DNA of 64,000 nt. Source: Ramlibacter pallidus. GTDB taxonomy: Bacteria; Pseudomonadota; Gammaproteobacteria; Burkholderiales; Burkholderiaceae_C. The position numbers and the translations under genes are program-made. Positions 52,947 through 64,000 of the stretch are shown piece after piece. Numbering within the stretch: the stretch's first letter is position 1; every line of letters starts with the position of its first letter. The stretch is taken from assembly GCF_015070875.1 (NCBI RefSeq), contig NZ_JADDIV010000004.1:558001-622000 (forward strand). The letters are read 5' to 3'. The notes beneath the pieces were generated by a model that was given only the letters and a program-made list of their open reading frames with translations, made no database searches and had not been told where the DNA came from.

Positions 52947-54491
52947 TCAGCTGCGGATCAGGTAGTCGAAGGCCCCGAGCGCCGCCTTCGCGCCGTCCCC
53001 CGCTGCGATGATGATCTGCTTGAACGGCACCGTGGTGCAGTCGCCCGCCGCGAACACGCCCGGCACCGAGGTTTCGCCGCGCGGCCCCACCACGATCTCG
53101 CCGTGCTTGGACAGTTCCACCGTGCCCTTGAGCCATTCTGTGTTGGGCACCAGGCCGATCTGCACGAACACGCCTTCGAGATCGACGCGCTTTTCCTCGC
53201 CGGTCGCCCGGTCCTTGTAGGTCAGGCCATCGACCTTGTCGGTGCCGGTGATCGCCGTCGTCTGGGCGTTCACGATCACGGCAACGTTCGCCAGACTGTG
53301 CAGCTTCTTCTGCAGCACCGCGTCCGCGCGCAGCTTGGTGTCGAACTCCACCAGCGTCACGTGCGCCACGATGCCGGCCAGGTCGATCGCCGCCTCCACG
53401 CCGGAGTTGCCGCCGCCGATGACCGCCACGCGCTTGCCCTTGTAGAGGGGGCCGTCGCAGTGCGGGCAGTAGGCCACGCCCTTGTTCTTCAGCTCCTTCT
53501 CGCCCGGCACGTTGATGTTGCGCCAGCGCGCACCGGTGGTGAGGATCACGGTCTTCGCCTTCAGCGAGGCGCCGCTTTCGAGTTCGACCTCGACCAGGCC
53601 GGCACCCGGCTTCAGGGCCTTGGCCCGCTGCAGGTTCATGATGTCCACGTCGTAGTGGCGCACGTGCTCCTCCAGCGCCAGGGCGAACTTCGGGCCCTCC
53701 GTCTCCTTGACGGAGACGAAGTTCTCGATGCCCAGCGTGTCCAGCACCTGGCCGCCGAAGCGCTCCGACGCCACCCCGGTGCGGATGCCCTTGCGCGCCG
53801 CGTACACCGCGGCCGCGGCGCCCGCGGGGCCGCCGCCGACGATCAGCACGTCGAACGGGTCCTTGGCGGAGATCTTCTTCGCCTCGCGCTCCACGCCCGC
53901 GGTGTCGATCTTGGAGACGATCTCGTCGAGCGTCATGCGGCCGGAGCCGAACAGCGTGCCGTTCAGGAAGATGGTGGGCACGCCCATGATCTGGCGTTCC
54001 GCCACTTCGTCCTGGAACAGGCCGCCTTCGATCATCGTCGCCTTGATGCGCGGGTTCTGCACCGCCATCAGGTTCAGGGCCTGCACGACGTCCGGGCAGT
54101 TGTGGCAGGTCAGCGAGACGTACACCTCGAAGTCGAAGTCGCCGGCCAGTGCGCGGATCTGTTCCAGCAGCGCCTGTTCGACCTTGGGCGGGTAGCCGCC
54201 CACCTGCAGCAGCGCCAGCACCAGCGAGGTGAACTCGTGGCCCATGGGCAGGCCGGCGAAGCGCGGGCCGTCGTTGTGGCCGGGCTTGTTGATCTGGAAC
54301 GAGGGCGTGCGGTGCGGGCCGCCGCGCGTCTCGGTAACGGTCACGCGCGGCGAGGCTTCCGCGACGTCTTTCAGCAGGGCCTGCATGTCGCGCGACGCCT
54401 CGGTGTCGTCGAGCGAGGCGACGATCTCCACCGGCTGCGTCATGCGCTCCAGGTAGGCGGCGAGCTGGGCTTTGAGGTTGGCGTCGAGCAT
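52947..54491 (-). CDS. ahpF: Alkyl hydroperoxide reductase subunit F
   Basis: A 514-residue FAD-dependent disulfide reductase that feeds electrons from NADH to AhpC. The N-terminal thioredoxin-like domain carries C-H-N-C (Cys129/Cys132), and the flavin domain has [10 protein letters not shown] near 215-224 and the redox pair C-P-H-C near 340. ATG 54491 ([10 protein letters not shown]) matches the usual start and has GGAAG upstream; an in-frame TTG nine bases earlier is less likely. It follows ahpC by 118 bases, across a weak terminator-like hairpin. Confidence 0.95.
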   Translation of the reverse strand: MLDANLKAQLAAYLERMTQPVEIVASLDDTEASRDMQALLKDVAEASPRVTVTETRGGPHRTPSFQINKPGHNDGPRFAGLPMGHEFTSLVLALLQVGGYPPKVEQALLEQIRALAGDFDFEVYVSLTCHNCPDVVQALNLMAVQNPRIKATMIEGGLFQDEVAERQIMGVPTIFLNGTLFGSGRMTLDEIVSKIDTAGVEREAKKISAKDPFDVLIVGGGPAGAAAAVYAARKGIRTGVASERFGGQVLDTLGIENFVSVKETEGPKFALALEEHVRHYDVDIMNLQRAKALKPGAGLVEVELESGASLKAKTVILTTGARWRNINVPGEKELKNKGVAYCPHCDGPLYKGKRVAVIGGGNSGVEAAIDLAGIVAHVTLVEFDTKLRADAVLQKKLHSLANVAVIVNAQTTAITGTDKVDGLTYKDRATGEEKRVDLEGVFVQIGLVPNTEWLKGTVELSKHGEIVVGPRGETSVPGVFAAGDCTTVPFKQIIIAAGDGAKAALGAFDYLIRS

Positions 54492-54510
54492 GGCAAACAA
54501 CTTCCGGTTC

Positions 54511-54540
54511 TTAAAAGGAAAAGGGGCGCCGCGCGCCGGG
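54511..54540 (-). terminator. Weak terminator-like hairpin between ahpC and ahpF
   Basis: Minus strand GGCGC-GCG-GCGCC is followed by CCTTTTCCTTTT. It may reduce read-through so that ahpC is made in excess of ahpF, as in many bacteria (inference). Confidence 0.4.
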
Positions 54541-54609
54541 ATGGCCGGCTCGCTGGTGCGCCCCCTGGAGGAGGCGGGCGCCGGGCGCCCGCTTCGGGTG
54601 GGACGGTTC

Positions 54610-55173
54610 TTAGATCTTGCCGACCAGGTCCAGGGACGGGGCGATGGTCTTCGCGCCTTCGTTCCACTTGGCGGGGCAGACTTCGCCCGGGTGCGAGGCC
54701 GTGTACTGCGCGGCCTTCAGCTTGCGCAGCGTTTCCTTGACGTCGCGGGCGATCTCGTTGGAGTGGATCTCCGCCGTCTTGACGATGCCTTCCGGGTTGA
54801 TGATGAAGGTGCCGCGCAGGGCCAGGCCTTCTTCCGGGATGTGCACGCCGAAGGCGTTGGTCAGGGTGTGGGTCGGGTCGCCCACCAGCGGGAACTTCGC
54901 CTTGCCGACGGCGGGGGAGGTCTCGTGCCACACCTTGTGCGAGAAGTGCGTGTCGGTGGTGACGATGTAGACCTCGGCGCCCAGCTTCTGGAACTCGGCG
55001 TAGTTGTCGGCGGCGTCCTCGACTTCGGTCGGGCAGTTGAAGGTGAAGGCGGCCGGCATGAAGATCAGGACCGACCACTTGCCCTTCAGGGACTCGTCGC
55101 TCACGGGAACGAACTTGCCGTTGTGGAAGGCTTCGGTCTTGAAGGGCTGGATTTGGGTATTGATCAGGGACAT
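54610..55173 (-). CDS. ahpC: Alkyl hydroperoxide reductase subunit C (2-Cys peroxiredoxin)
   Basis: A 187-residue typical 2-Cys peroxiredoxin that reduces H2O2 and organic peroxides. The peroxidatic Cys47 lies in F-N-C-P-T-E (most homologues have F-V-C-P-T-E) and the resolving Cys166 in E-V-C-P-A-K-W. It is reduced by AhpF, encoded next. An OxyR-like half site lies 30-44 bases upstream. Confidence 0.96.
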   Translation of the reverse strand: MSLINTQIQPFKTEAFHNGKFVPVSDESLKGKWSVLIFMPAAFTFNCPTEVEDAADNYAEFQKLGAEVYIVTTDTHFSHKVWHETSPAVGKAKFPLVGDPTHTLTNAFGVHIPEEGLALRGTFIINPEGIVKTAEIHSNEIARDVKETLRKLKAAQYTASHPGEVCPAKWNEGAKTIAPSLDLVGKI

Positions 55174-55202
55174 TGGCTTCCTCTAATGTTGAGCACACGC
55201 TG

Positions 55203-55217
55203 ATTGATCGCGCCTAT
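55203..55217. promoter_or_regulatory. OxyR-like half site upstream of ahpC
   Basis: ATTGATCGCGCCTAT fits the ATAG-N7-CTAT arrangement of an OxyR dimer site with one mismatch. A second ATAG (55222) is close but not at the ideal spacing, so this is suggestive only. Confidence 0.4.
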
Positions 55218-55312
55218 GAATGATAGGGCCGTCCGGCGGGTGTTCCCATTGAAATGGGCCATGGCTTCCTTAGCCGTCGGCTATGGCCGGTCCGCCTGCC
55301 GGGCGGACGAAG

Positions 55313-56143
55313 TCAGTACTCGAGCCGCTCGGGGCGGATCTCCTGCAGGATCGTGGTGGCGATCTCTTCGATGGACTTGGTGGTCGTGGACAGCCACCGC
55401 ACGCCTTCGCGCCGCATCATGGCCTCGGCCGCGGCCACCTCTTCGCGGCAGTTGTCCAGCGCCGCGTAGCGCGAGTTCGGCCGCCGCTCGTTGCGGATCT
55501 CGCTCAGGCGCTCGGGCTGGATCGTCAGGCCGAACAGCTTCTTGCGGTGCGGCGCCAGCGCGGGGGGCAGTTGCTTGCGGTCGAAGTCTTCCGGGATCAG
55601 CGGGTAGTTGGCCGCCTTCAGCCCGTGCTGCATTGCGAGGTACAGCGAAGTGGGCGTCTTGCCGCTGCGGCTGACGCCGACCAGGATCACGTCGGCCTGC
55701 TCGAGGTCGCGGTTCGACTGCCCGTCGTCGTGCGCCAGGCTGAAGTTGATGGCCTCGATGCGGTCGTGGTACGCCTGGCTCTTGCTCACGTCCGAGAAGC
55801 GGCCGACGCGGTGGCTGGACTTCATGCCCAGCTCGATCTCCAGCGGCCGCACGAAGGTGCCGAACATGTCGAGCACCATCGCCTTGCAGCCTTCCTCGAT
55901 GACCTGCAGCACCTCCACGTTGACCAGGGTGGTGAAGACCACCGGCCGGCGCCCCTCAACTTCGGCCGTGTGGTTGACCTGTCGCACCACCTGGTGCGCC
56001 TTGTCGACGGTGTCGATGAAGGGCAAGCGCACGTGGCGCGGCTTGAACTCGAACTGCGCGAGGATGGCGTTGCCGAAGGTCTCGGCGGTGATGCCGGTGC
56101 CGTCGGAGACGAAGAAAACGGTGCGGGTGTGCAAGCTGGGCAT
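55313..56143 (-). CDS. ppsR: PEP synthase regulatory kinase/pyrophosphorylase PpsR
   Basis: A 276-residue bifunctional regulator (DUF299). It uses ADP to phosphorylate PEP synthase at a threonine and removes the phosphate by phosphorolysis. The P-loop-like G-V-S-R-S-G-K-T is at 156-163, and the N-terminal [10 protein letters not shown] near 10-19 is conserved. ATG 56143 (M-P-S-L-H-T-R-T) is chosen over an unlikely upstream extension. It is divergent from ppsA, its target, with 173 bases between starts. Confidence 0.94.
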   Translation of the reverse strand: MPSLHTRTVFFVSDGTGITAETFGNAILAQFEFKPRHVRLPFIDTVDKAHQVVRQVNHTAEVEGRRPVVFTTLVNVEVLQVIEEGCKAMVLDMFGTFVRPLEIELGMKSSHRVGRFSDVSKSQAYHDRIEAINFSLAHDDGQSNRDLEQADVILVGVSRSGKTPTSLYLAMQHGLKAANYPLIPEDFDRKQLPPALAPHRKKLFGLTIQPERLSEIRNERRPNSRYAALDNCREEVAAAEAMMRREGVRWLSTTTKSIEEIATTILQEIRPERLEY

Positions 56144-56316
56144 GGGGGAGTCCGGGGCGGCCCGGACGAAGCGGTCACGCCTACAATCCCGCCCATTATC
56201 CGAATTCCCGACGCCATGCACCGCCGCCGCCCACAAGAACAACGAGAAAGCCCCGCGGCGGGCCATCGCGTCACGCGCCCGCGCGCGGAGCCGATTTCAA
56301 CTTCCGGAGTCTTCCC

Positions 56317-58710
<2,394 letters not shown>

Positions 58711-58714
58711 GGCC

Positions 58715-59206
58715 CTAGGCGCCCTGGATCCGGCCCACTTCCTGGATGAAGCGGGCGGCGGCCGGCGCGCCCAGCACCTGGCGCAGCGTGGCTTCGACGT
58801 GCTTGAGGGCCGCGACGAGTTCCGGCGCGGTGCGCGCCTTCTCCACCCGCAGGCACAGGTCGGTCGCGCTGGGCCCGAGCAGGTCGGTCAGGCGGCGCAC
58901 CGCCAGCCGCTGCGCGGCCTGCACGGAGAGGGGCTCGGGGGCCTTCGGTGCCGGCAGGCCTTCCAGCGGCGCCGGCTGGGTGGGGTCGAAGGCGGCTCCC
59001 GCCGGGGCCAAAGGTTCGATGAACCCCTTCGCCAGCAGGGCGGGCAGCAGTTCGCCGGCGTTGCCGATCGCGTTCAGCTCGGCGGCCTTCCGGCGGCCGT
59101 CCACCATGATCAGGAGCGAGCGTTCCCGCGGGGCGAGCGCGGGGCTGCGCGTCGCGATGGCTTCCGTGCCGAGAGCCGTCTTGCGGTAGATCACATCCTG
59201 GTCCAT
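58715..59206 (-). CDS. Uncharacterised conserved-looking protein, 163 residues
   Basis: A 163-residue soluble protein that I do not recognise. The N-terminal half (about 1-65) contains L-A-P-R-E-R-S-L-L-I-M-V-D-G-R-R near 24-39, a pattern that recurs in small regulator-like beta/helix modules. A Pro/Ala linker (68-92) leads to a helical C-terminal half (about 95-163) with a single Cys. No signal peptide or membrane segment. Start ATG 59206 (M-D-Q-D-V-I-Y-R-K-T) is preferred to a GC-rich upstream extension. It converges on ppsA with 4 bases between stops. Confidence 0.6.
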   Translation of the reverse strand: MDQDVIYRKTALGTEAIATRSPALAPRERSLLIMVDGRRKAAELNAIGNAGELLPALLAKGFIEPLAPAGAAFDPTQPAPLEGLPAPKAPEPLSVQAAQRLAVRRLTDLLGPSATDLCLRVEKARTAPELVAALKHVEATLRQVLGAPAAARFIQEVGRIQGA

Positions 59207-59354
59207 GTCATTCCCCAACGCGCGGCCACCTGCGCCGCTGACGCGGAGCTTACGGCGGCGCGCCGCCCGCGGCAATCATGGATGTTCCCCCTGAGAGACA
59301 TTCGCCTGCGCTTCGGCCATGATCCGCGCATGGAGCGGGGATCGCGGAGGCCGG

Positions 59355-61433
59355 GTGTCTGAGGCGCCGGCGGGCTATGCCCGCCGGCTGCACCGCCTCG
59401 TCGCCGGCTACATCGCCGGCCTGCTCGCCTTCCTCCTGCTGCTCGCCTGGGCCGAGCAGATGGGCCTTTCCCGCTTCTGGCTGGGGCCGATCTTCCTGTT
59501 CTCCACGGTGATGATGTACGCGGCGATCGGGATCTACAGCCGCACGACCGACCCCGAGGAGTACTACGTCGCCGGGCGCCGCATCCCGCCGATGTACAAC
59601 GGCATGGCGGCGGCCGCGGACTGGATGAGCGCGGCTTCCTTCATCTCGCTGGCCGGCGGCCTGTACCTGCAGGGGTTCAGCGGCAGCGAGCACCAGGCCG
59701 GCGGCCTGGCGTACGTCCTCGGCTGGACGGGAGGCTTCTGCCTCGTCGCCCTCCTGGTCGCGCCCTACCTGCGGCGCCTGGGCCTGTACACGGTGCCCGA
59801 CTACTTCCACGTGCGCTACGGCGGCGACTGGCCCCGCCGGCTCGCGGCGCTGGCGGCGGTCGTCTGTTCCTTCACCTACGTCGTCGCGCAGATCTACGGC
59901 ATCGGGCTGATCGCGTCGCGCCTGACGGGCGTGCAATTCGAGATCGGCATCCTCCTGGGGCTCGGCGGCGTGCTGCTCTGTTCCTTCCTGGGTGGCATGC
60001 GGGCGATCACGTGGACGCAGGTGGCGCAGTACGTGGTGCTGCTCCTCGCCTTCCTGATCCCCGTCTCCTGGCTCGCCTACAAGCAGCTGGGCAACCCGCT
60101 GGCGCCGCTGGTCTACGGCGAGCAGCTCGCCAAGATCGAGGAGCTGGAGCGCCGCCTGGTGGACTCGCCGGAGGAAAAGGCGGTGCAGGCCGAATACCTG
60201 CGGCGTGCCGACGCGTTCCGCGCCAAGCTCCAGGACGTCGATGCCGCCCTCGCCGCCGACCGTGCCGCCGCGCGCGAGCGCATCCGGCAGCTGAAGGCGC
60301 AGGACGCGGACTCGGCCTTGATCGTCGCCGCCAACCGGGAGTTCGCCGCGCTGCCCAAGGACGCGGCGGGGGCGCGCGAGCAATGGACGCGCGCGATGCA
60401 CGACTCGCTGCAGCGGGCCCGCCCGCTCGGGGGCCTGCCACCGCATGGCCAGGCGTTCGCGGGCAACCCCGGGGCGCCCGGCCCGGAAGGGGAGGCCTTC
60501 ACGCACTCGCGCGCCAACTTCCTGGCGCTGATCTTCTGCCTGATGGCGGGCACAGCGGGCCTGCCCCACCTGCTCACGCGCTTCTACACGACACCCACCG
60601 TGGCGGAGGCGCGGTCCTCGGTGGCATGGGCGCTGTTCTTCGTCGCGCTCCTGTACCTGAGCGTGCCGGCGCTGGCGGTGCTGGTGAAGTTCGAAGTCAT
60701 GCAGGGCCTCGTGGGCAGCAGCTTCGACGCGCTGCCCGCGTGGATCGTCCAGTGGGCGCGGGTGGATTCCTCGCTCGTGTCGGTGAGCGACATCAACGGC
60801 GACGGCCGCGTGCAGTTCGGCGAGATCCGCATGGGCGCGGACATCATCATGCTGGCCACGCCGGAGATCGGCGGGCTGCCGTACGTGGTCTCGGGGCTCG
60901 TGGCCGCCGGCGGCCTGGCCGCGGCGCTCTCCACCGCGGACGGCCTGCTCCTGACCATCAGCAACGCGCTGGTGCGGGACCTGTACAGCCGCGACCTGGG
61001 CAGCGCCGTGTCCGCCCAGAAGAGGGTGATCCTGTCGAAGTTCGCGCTGCTGGCCGTGGCGCTGCTGGCGGCGATGGTGGCTTCGCTCAAGCCGGCCGAC
61101 ATCCTGCCGCTGGTGTCGGCGTCGTTCTCGCTGGCGGCTTCCGCGCTGCTGCCCGCGATGGTGCTGGGGATCTTCTGGCGCGGCACGACACGCGCCGGCG
61201 CGGTGGCCGGCATGCTCGCCGGCTTCTGGGTGACGGTGTACTACATGACCGCGAAGTCGACCGGCGTGCGCTCCGCGCTCGGCCTCGCCGGCGAGCCTTC
61301 GCTCTGGTTCGGGATCCAGCCCGTGGCCGCCGGCGTTTTCGGAATGGCCACGGGCGTCGCGGTGATGGTCGCGGTCAGCCTGTTCACGCGCGTGCGCGTC
61401 CCGGCGCCCGAAGCGACTACGGGCAATCCCTAG
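59355..61433 (+). CDS. VC_2705-type sodium/solute symporter with EF-hand loop
   Basis: A 692-residue sodium:solute symporter family protein with about 13-14 helices. S-R-T-T-D-P-E-E-Y-Y-V-A-G-R near 62-75 and A-D-W-M-S-A-A-S-F near 88-96 match the VC_2705/acetate-permease-like branch. Between helices lies a charged, coiled-coil insert (about 255-360). A canonical EF-hand loop, Asp479 to Glu490, lies in an extramembrane loop. GTG 59355 is chosen because GGAGG sits 4 bases upstream. The substrate is unknown; acetate or another small acid is plausible. It is paralogous to the partial gene at 62755. Confidence 0.83.
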   Translation: MSEAPAGYARRLHRLVAGYIAGLLAFLLLLAWAEQMGLSRFWLGPIFLFSTVMMYAAIGIYSRTTDPEEYYVAGRRIPPMYNGMAAAADWMSAASFISLAGGLYLQGFSGSEHQAGGLAYVLGWTGGFCLVALLVAPYLRRLGLYTVPDYFHVRYGGDWPRRLAALAAVVCSFTYVVAQIYGIGLIASRLTGVQFEIGILLGLGGVLLCSFLGGMRAITWTQVAQYVVLLLAFLIPVSWLAYKQLGNPLAPLVYGEQLAKIEELERRLVDSPEEKAVQAEYLRRADAFRAKLQDVDAALAADRAAARERIRQLKAQDADSALIVAANREFAALPKDAAGAREQWTRAMHDSLQRARPLGGLPPHGQAFAGNPGAPGPEGEAFTHSRANFLALIFCLMAGTAGLPHLLTRFYTTPTVAEARSSVAWALFFVALLYLSVPALAVLVKFEVMQGLVGSSFDALPAWIVQWARVDSSLVSVSDINGDGRVQFGEIRMGADIIMLATPEIGGLPYVVSGLVAAGGLAAALSTADGLLLTISNALVRDLYSRDLGSAVSAQKRVILSKFALLAVALLAAMVASLKPADILPLVSASFSLAASALLPAMVLGIFWRGTTRAGAVAGMLAGFWVTVYYMTAKSTGVRSALGLAGEPSLWFGIQPVAAGVFGMATGVAVMVAVSLFTRVRVPAPEATTGNP

Positions 61434-61516
61434 CGGAGGAATGCCTGCAGGAAGCCCTTCTGTAAGGAAACCGTAAGGGCCACTACAAACCATTCGCCAA
61501 CCCGGAAGGAGGGCGC

Positions 61517-61813
61517 GTGCTGCTGCTGGTCGAAGTCCTGAAGTTGGTGGCCGAGATCGCGTTGATGGCGATTGCCGGCCAATGGGTGCTCGGCATCCTG
61601 GCCGGCGCCAAGAAGGAGCAGAACCTGGTCTACCAGCTGTTCCAGGTGCTCACCAAGCCCTTCATCACGGGCGCGCGCCTCGTCTCCCCGCGCGTCGTCC
61701 TCGACCGCCACCTGCCGCTCGTGGCCTTCCTGCTGCTGTTCTTCGTCTGGGTCGTCGCCACGATGACCAAGATCGACATCTGCGTGCGAATCGGGGTGCA
61801 CCTGTGCAAGTGA
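61517..61813 (+). CDS. Small membrane protein, two helices
   Basis: A 98-residue protein of unknown function with two hydrophobic segments (about 1-28 and 65-84), joined by a conserved-looking loop. Start GTG 61517 follows AAGGAGG 4 bases upstream, a near-ideal ribosome binding site. The stop overlaps the start of the TPR protein by 10 bases. The two sit between two symporter genes and may be accessory to them (inference from position). Confidence 0.72.
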   Translation: MLLLVEVLKLVAEIALMAIAGQWVLGILAGAKKEQNLVYQLFQVLTKPFITGARLVSPRVVLDRHLPLVAFLLLFFVWVVATMTKIDICVRIGVHLCK

Positions 61814-62388
61814 TCCGGGCCCTGCGCTATCGCGGACTGCGCTGGCGCGCCATTGCCAACCTGGTGTTCGGCCGGCGCGAGGCCGCGATGGCCGTGTTCG
61901 AGGAGATGCTCGCCGAATTCCCGGGCGACGCCTACGCGATGGCCAGCCGCGCGCACCTGCTGTCGCAGCGAGGCGACCGCGCCGGGGCGCTGCAGGCGAT
62001 GCAGCAGCTGCTGGCGGTGCATGGCGACAACGGCACGCACTGGTTCAACTACGGCTTCCTGCTGGAGGAGGCGGGCGATTTCGATCGCGCCGAAGCCGCC
62101 TTCCGCCGCGCCACCGAACTGTCTCCCCAGCTCGACCGGGCCTGGTATGGCCTCGGGCTGGTCCTCATCCGCCAGCAGCGGCTCGACGAGGCCGTCGCCG
62201 CGCTGAAGAAGAACACGCAATTGCAGCCCATGAGCCCGTACGGCTGGTACCAGCTGGCGCGGGTGCATGTGGACCGGCACGAGCCGGAAGAGGCGCGGAA
62301 GATCATCCGCCACCTCTCCCGGTTCGAGCCGAAGGTCGCCGCCCAGCTGGAACGCGAGACGGGCCTGACCGTCTCTCCCGCCAGCTGA
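61804..62388 (+). CDS. TPR-repeat protein
   Basis: A 194-residue protein built mostly of tetratricopeptide repeats, with units at about 48-80, 83-115 and 117-150 (W-F-N-Y-G-F-L-L-E-E-A-G-D-F, A-W-Y-G-L-G-L-V-L-I). TPR modules bind partner proteins. No signal peptide; the start GTG 61804 overlaps the small membrane protein gene. The partner is unknown. Confidence 0.75.
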   Translation: MQVIRALRYRGLRWRAIANLVFGRREAAMAVFEEMLAEFPGDAYAMASRAHLLSQRGDRAGALQAMQQLLAVHGDNGTHWFNYGFLLEEAGDFDRAEAAFRRATELSPQLDRAWYGLGLVLIRQQRLDEAVAALKKNTQLQPMSPYGWYQLARVHVDRHEPEEARKIIRHLSRFEPKVAAQLERETGLTVSPAS

Positions 62389-62492
62389 GAGGCGACCTGA
62401 CCGGGGCGGCCCGGTTGCAGGCCGCGGCGCGAGCCGCGGCGGGCCGCATGGCAACTGTGGAGAAGAAGGACTTCGGTCCAAAAGGAGACGAC

Positions 62493-62750
62493 ATGGAGAT
62501 GACCGCAAGGCATCGGGAGTACTGGCAGAGGAACCTGCGCATCACCGGCATCCTGCTGGCGATCTGGTTCGTCGTGACCTTCGTCGTGGGCTACTTCGCC
62601 CGCGACCTGAGCTTCAACTTCTTCGGCTGGCCCTTCAGCTTCTGGATGGGGGCCCAGGGTGCGCTGGTCGTGTACGTCGCGATCATCTGGTTCTACGCGC
62701 GCTACATGAACAAGCTGGACCAGGAATACGGCGTCGCCGAGGAGGACTGA
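62493..62750 (+). CDS. DUF4212 small subunit accompanying a sodium/solute symporter
   Basis: An 85-residue membrane protein with two helices (about 19-40 and 46-70) and the motif R-H-R-E-Y-W-Q-R-N-L-R near 6-16. DUF4212 proteins are encoded directly before VC_2705-type symporters and are thought to be partner subunits. ATG 62493 has AAAAGGAG 6 bases upstream. The symporter gene starts 4 bases after its stop. Confidence 0.88.
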   Translation: MEMTARHREYWQRNLRITGILLAIWFVVTFVVGYFARDLSFNFFGWPFSFWMGAQGALVVYVAIIWFYARYMNKLDQEYGVAEED

Positions 62751-62754
62751 CACC

Positions 62755-64000
62755 ATGGCCACCCTCAATCCCGAAAAAGCCCAGCCGAACGTCTCCACGG
62801 CGTCCAACACCGCCTTCAAGAAGCAGCTGAACAAGGTCTACGGCTTCTACACCGGGGGTTTCGTCGCCTTCGTGGTCGTGCTGGCGGTCCTGGAGCAGAT
62901 GGGCCTGAACCGCGACTGGATCGGTTTCATCTTCCTGCTCGCCACCATCGGCCTGTATGCCGGCATCGGCATCATGAGCCGCACGACCGACGCCGCGGAA
63001 TACTACGTGGCGGGGCGCCGCGTGCCCGCCGTCTACAACGGCATGGCGACCGGCGCCGACTGGATGTCGGCGGCTTCGTTCATCGGCATGGCCGGCACGC
63101 TGTACCTCACGGGCTACAGCGGCCTCGCGTTCATCATGGGATGGACCGGCGGCTACGTGCTGGTGGCGCTGTTCCTCGCGCCCTACCTGCGCAAGTTCGG
63201 CCAGTTCACCATCCCCGACTTCCTGGGCGAGCGCTACGGCGGCAACCTGCCGCGCTTCATCGGCATCGTGGCCGCGATCCTCTGCTCCTTCACCTACGTG
63301 GTGGCGCAGATCTACGGCGTCGGCATCATCACCACCCGCCTGACCGGCGTGGCCTTCGAGATCGGCATCTTCCTGGGCCTCGCGGGCATCCTGGTGTGCT
63401 CGTTCCTGGGCGGCATGCGCGCGGTCACCTGGACCCAGGTGGCGCAGTACATCATCCTGATCATCGCGTACCTGATCCCGGTGGTCTGGCTGTCGGTCAA
63501 GCAGACCAGCGTGCCGGTCCCGCAGCTGGTGTACGGCTACCAGATGGAGAAGGTGACGGCCAAGGAAGCGCAGCTGATCGCCGACCCCGGCGAGCAGGCG
63601 GTGCGCAAGGTCTACGCCGACCGCGCGGCGGCCCTGGCGGAGAAGCTGAAGAACCCCGGCCCGGCGCTCGCCGCGGACCGCGCGGCAGCGGAGAAGAAGG
63701 TCGCCGACCTGCGCGCCGGCACGGCGCCCGTGGCCGAACTGCAGGCGGCCGAGAAGGCGCTGGCCGCGATGCCGAAGGACGAAGCCGCAGCGGTCAAGGC
63801 CTGGACGGCCGCCAAGACCGCCGCCGAGGCGAAGGACAAGCCGCTCGGCGGCATGCCGCGGCACGGGCAGATCTTCGCGGGGGACCCGAACGGGGACCAG
63901 AAGGCGAAGGACACCTATGACACGTCGCGGCGCAACTTCCTGGCGCTGATCTTCTGCCTGATGGTGGGCACGGCCGCACTGCCGCACATCCTGATGCGCT
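62755..64000 (+). CDS. VC_2705-type sodium/solute symporter, 3' end beyond the window
   Basis: The first 415 codons of a symporter, open at the window edge. S-R-T-T-D-A-A-E-Y-Y-V-A-G-R near 77-90, A-D-W-M-S-A-A-S-F near 102-110 and G-G-M-R-A-V-T-W-T-Q-V-A near 220-231 closely parallel the gene at 59355. A charged coiled-coil insert follows (about 265-375). It forms an operon with the DUF4212 gene, the normal arrangement for this family. Substrate unknown, possibly a small monocarboxylate. Confidence 0.88.
   Translation, partial: MATLNPEKAQPNVSTASNTAFKKQLNKVYGFYTGGFVAFVVVLAVLEQMGLNRDWIGFIFLLATIGLYAGIGIMSRTTDAAEYYVAGRRVPAVYNGMATGADWMSAASFIGMAGTLYLTGYSGLAFIMGWTGGYVLVALFLAPYLRKFGQFTIPDFLGERYGGNLPRFIGIVAAILCSFTYVVAQIYGVGIITTRLTGVAFEIGIFLGLAGILVCSFLGGMRAVTWTQVAQYIILIIAYLIPVVWLSVKQTSVPVPQLVYGYQMEKVTAKEAQLIADPGEQAVRKVYADRAAALAEKLKNPGPALAADRAAAEKKVADLRAGTAPVAELQAAEKALAAMPKDEAAAVKAWTAAKTAAEAKDKPLGGMPRHGQIFAGDPNGDQKAKDTYDTSRRNFLALIFCLMVGTAALPHILMR

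Noticed and set aside
61455-61481. Inverted repeat GCCCTT/AAGGGC after the first symporter gene
   Set aside because: No T-run follows, the arms are short, and the downstream gene has its own strong ribosome binding site; not convincing as a terminator.

Overview
The window looks like a core chromosomal segment of a high-GC Gram-negative betaproteobacterium, most likely order Burkholderiales, family Comamonadaceae (a Ramlibacter- or Variovorax-like organism is my best guess; the genus is inference). Signs are a tripartite-tricarboxylate (Bug) binding protein, a polyhydroxyalkanoate phasin, an EF-P with Arg32 next to its rhamnosyltransferase EarP, the surE-pcm-nlpD-rpoS operon, the HU / tRNA-Val / PpiD block, and a bfd-tonB-exbB-exbD-hemP iron operon. 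I see no insertion sequence, prophage, integrase, CRISPR array or rRNA. Codon use and GC look uniform, and genes are tightly packed with many ATGA-type or convergent overlaps. No stretch longer than about 290 bases lacks a gene.

Layout. 1-5.1 kb: the possible first codons of a dnaG-like gene (minus), an acyl-CoA synthetase, then a lipoprotein sulfatase overlapping a formylglycine-generating enzyme. 5.1-11.7 kb: a Bug protein, YihY, gamma-glutamyltransferase, a short-chain dehydrogenase behind a LiuR-like palindrome, a Fur-controlled ferric-iron binding protein, and a phasin whose promoter is flanked by two matching palindromes. 11.9-15 kb: a translationally coupled deacetylase / thioesterase / nitroreductase set, a repeat-containing cysteine-pair protein and CsbD. 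14.9-21.5 kb: an NhaD-like antiporter behind a structured leader RNA, hydroxyacid reductase, RmuC, an MFS transporter, a LOG-family protein and a tail-anchored GYF-like protein. 21.5-28.6 kb: an AEC carrier, a DUF3445 haem enzyme, EF-P, EarP, UvrC, PgsA and an EamA carrier. 28.5-31.6 kb: LysR divergent from a fluoroacetate-dehalogenase-like hydrolase and a tartrate/D-malate dehydrogenase. 31.6-35.6 kb: HU, tRNA-Val, PpiD, MscS, tRNA-His. 35.6-42.4 kb: a quinone reductase, surE-pcm-nlpD-rpoS, a PolB-like exonuclease and RlmD. 42.4-50.8 kb: a Bax-inhibitor-1 protein, then an iron/haem region. 50.9-64 kb: a kelch lipoprotein, AhpF/AhpC, PpsR and PpsA, and a symporter region with two related VC_2705-type sodium/solute symporters, the second cut by the window end.

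How genes work together. The sulfatase and its modifying enzyme form an activation pair, both apparently exported. The siderophore receptor, PiuC-type dioxygenase, alpha-hydroxyacid oxidase, Bfd, TonB-ExbB-ExbD, HemP and bacterioferritin make an iron uptake and storage unit with three Fur-like sites. AhpC/AhpF remove peroxide beside an OxyR-like half site. PpsR regulates PpsA by reversible phosphorylation from the opposite strand. EarP modifies EF-P two reading frames away. Points most worth checking are the antiporter leader RNA, the paired phasin operators, the terminator that doubles as a ribosome binding site downstream of efp, the exported sulfatase/FGE pair, canonical EF-hand loops in a sulfatase and in a sodium symporter, and an uncharacterised exported protein with three C-x10-C repeats.
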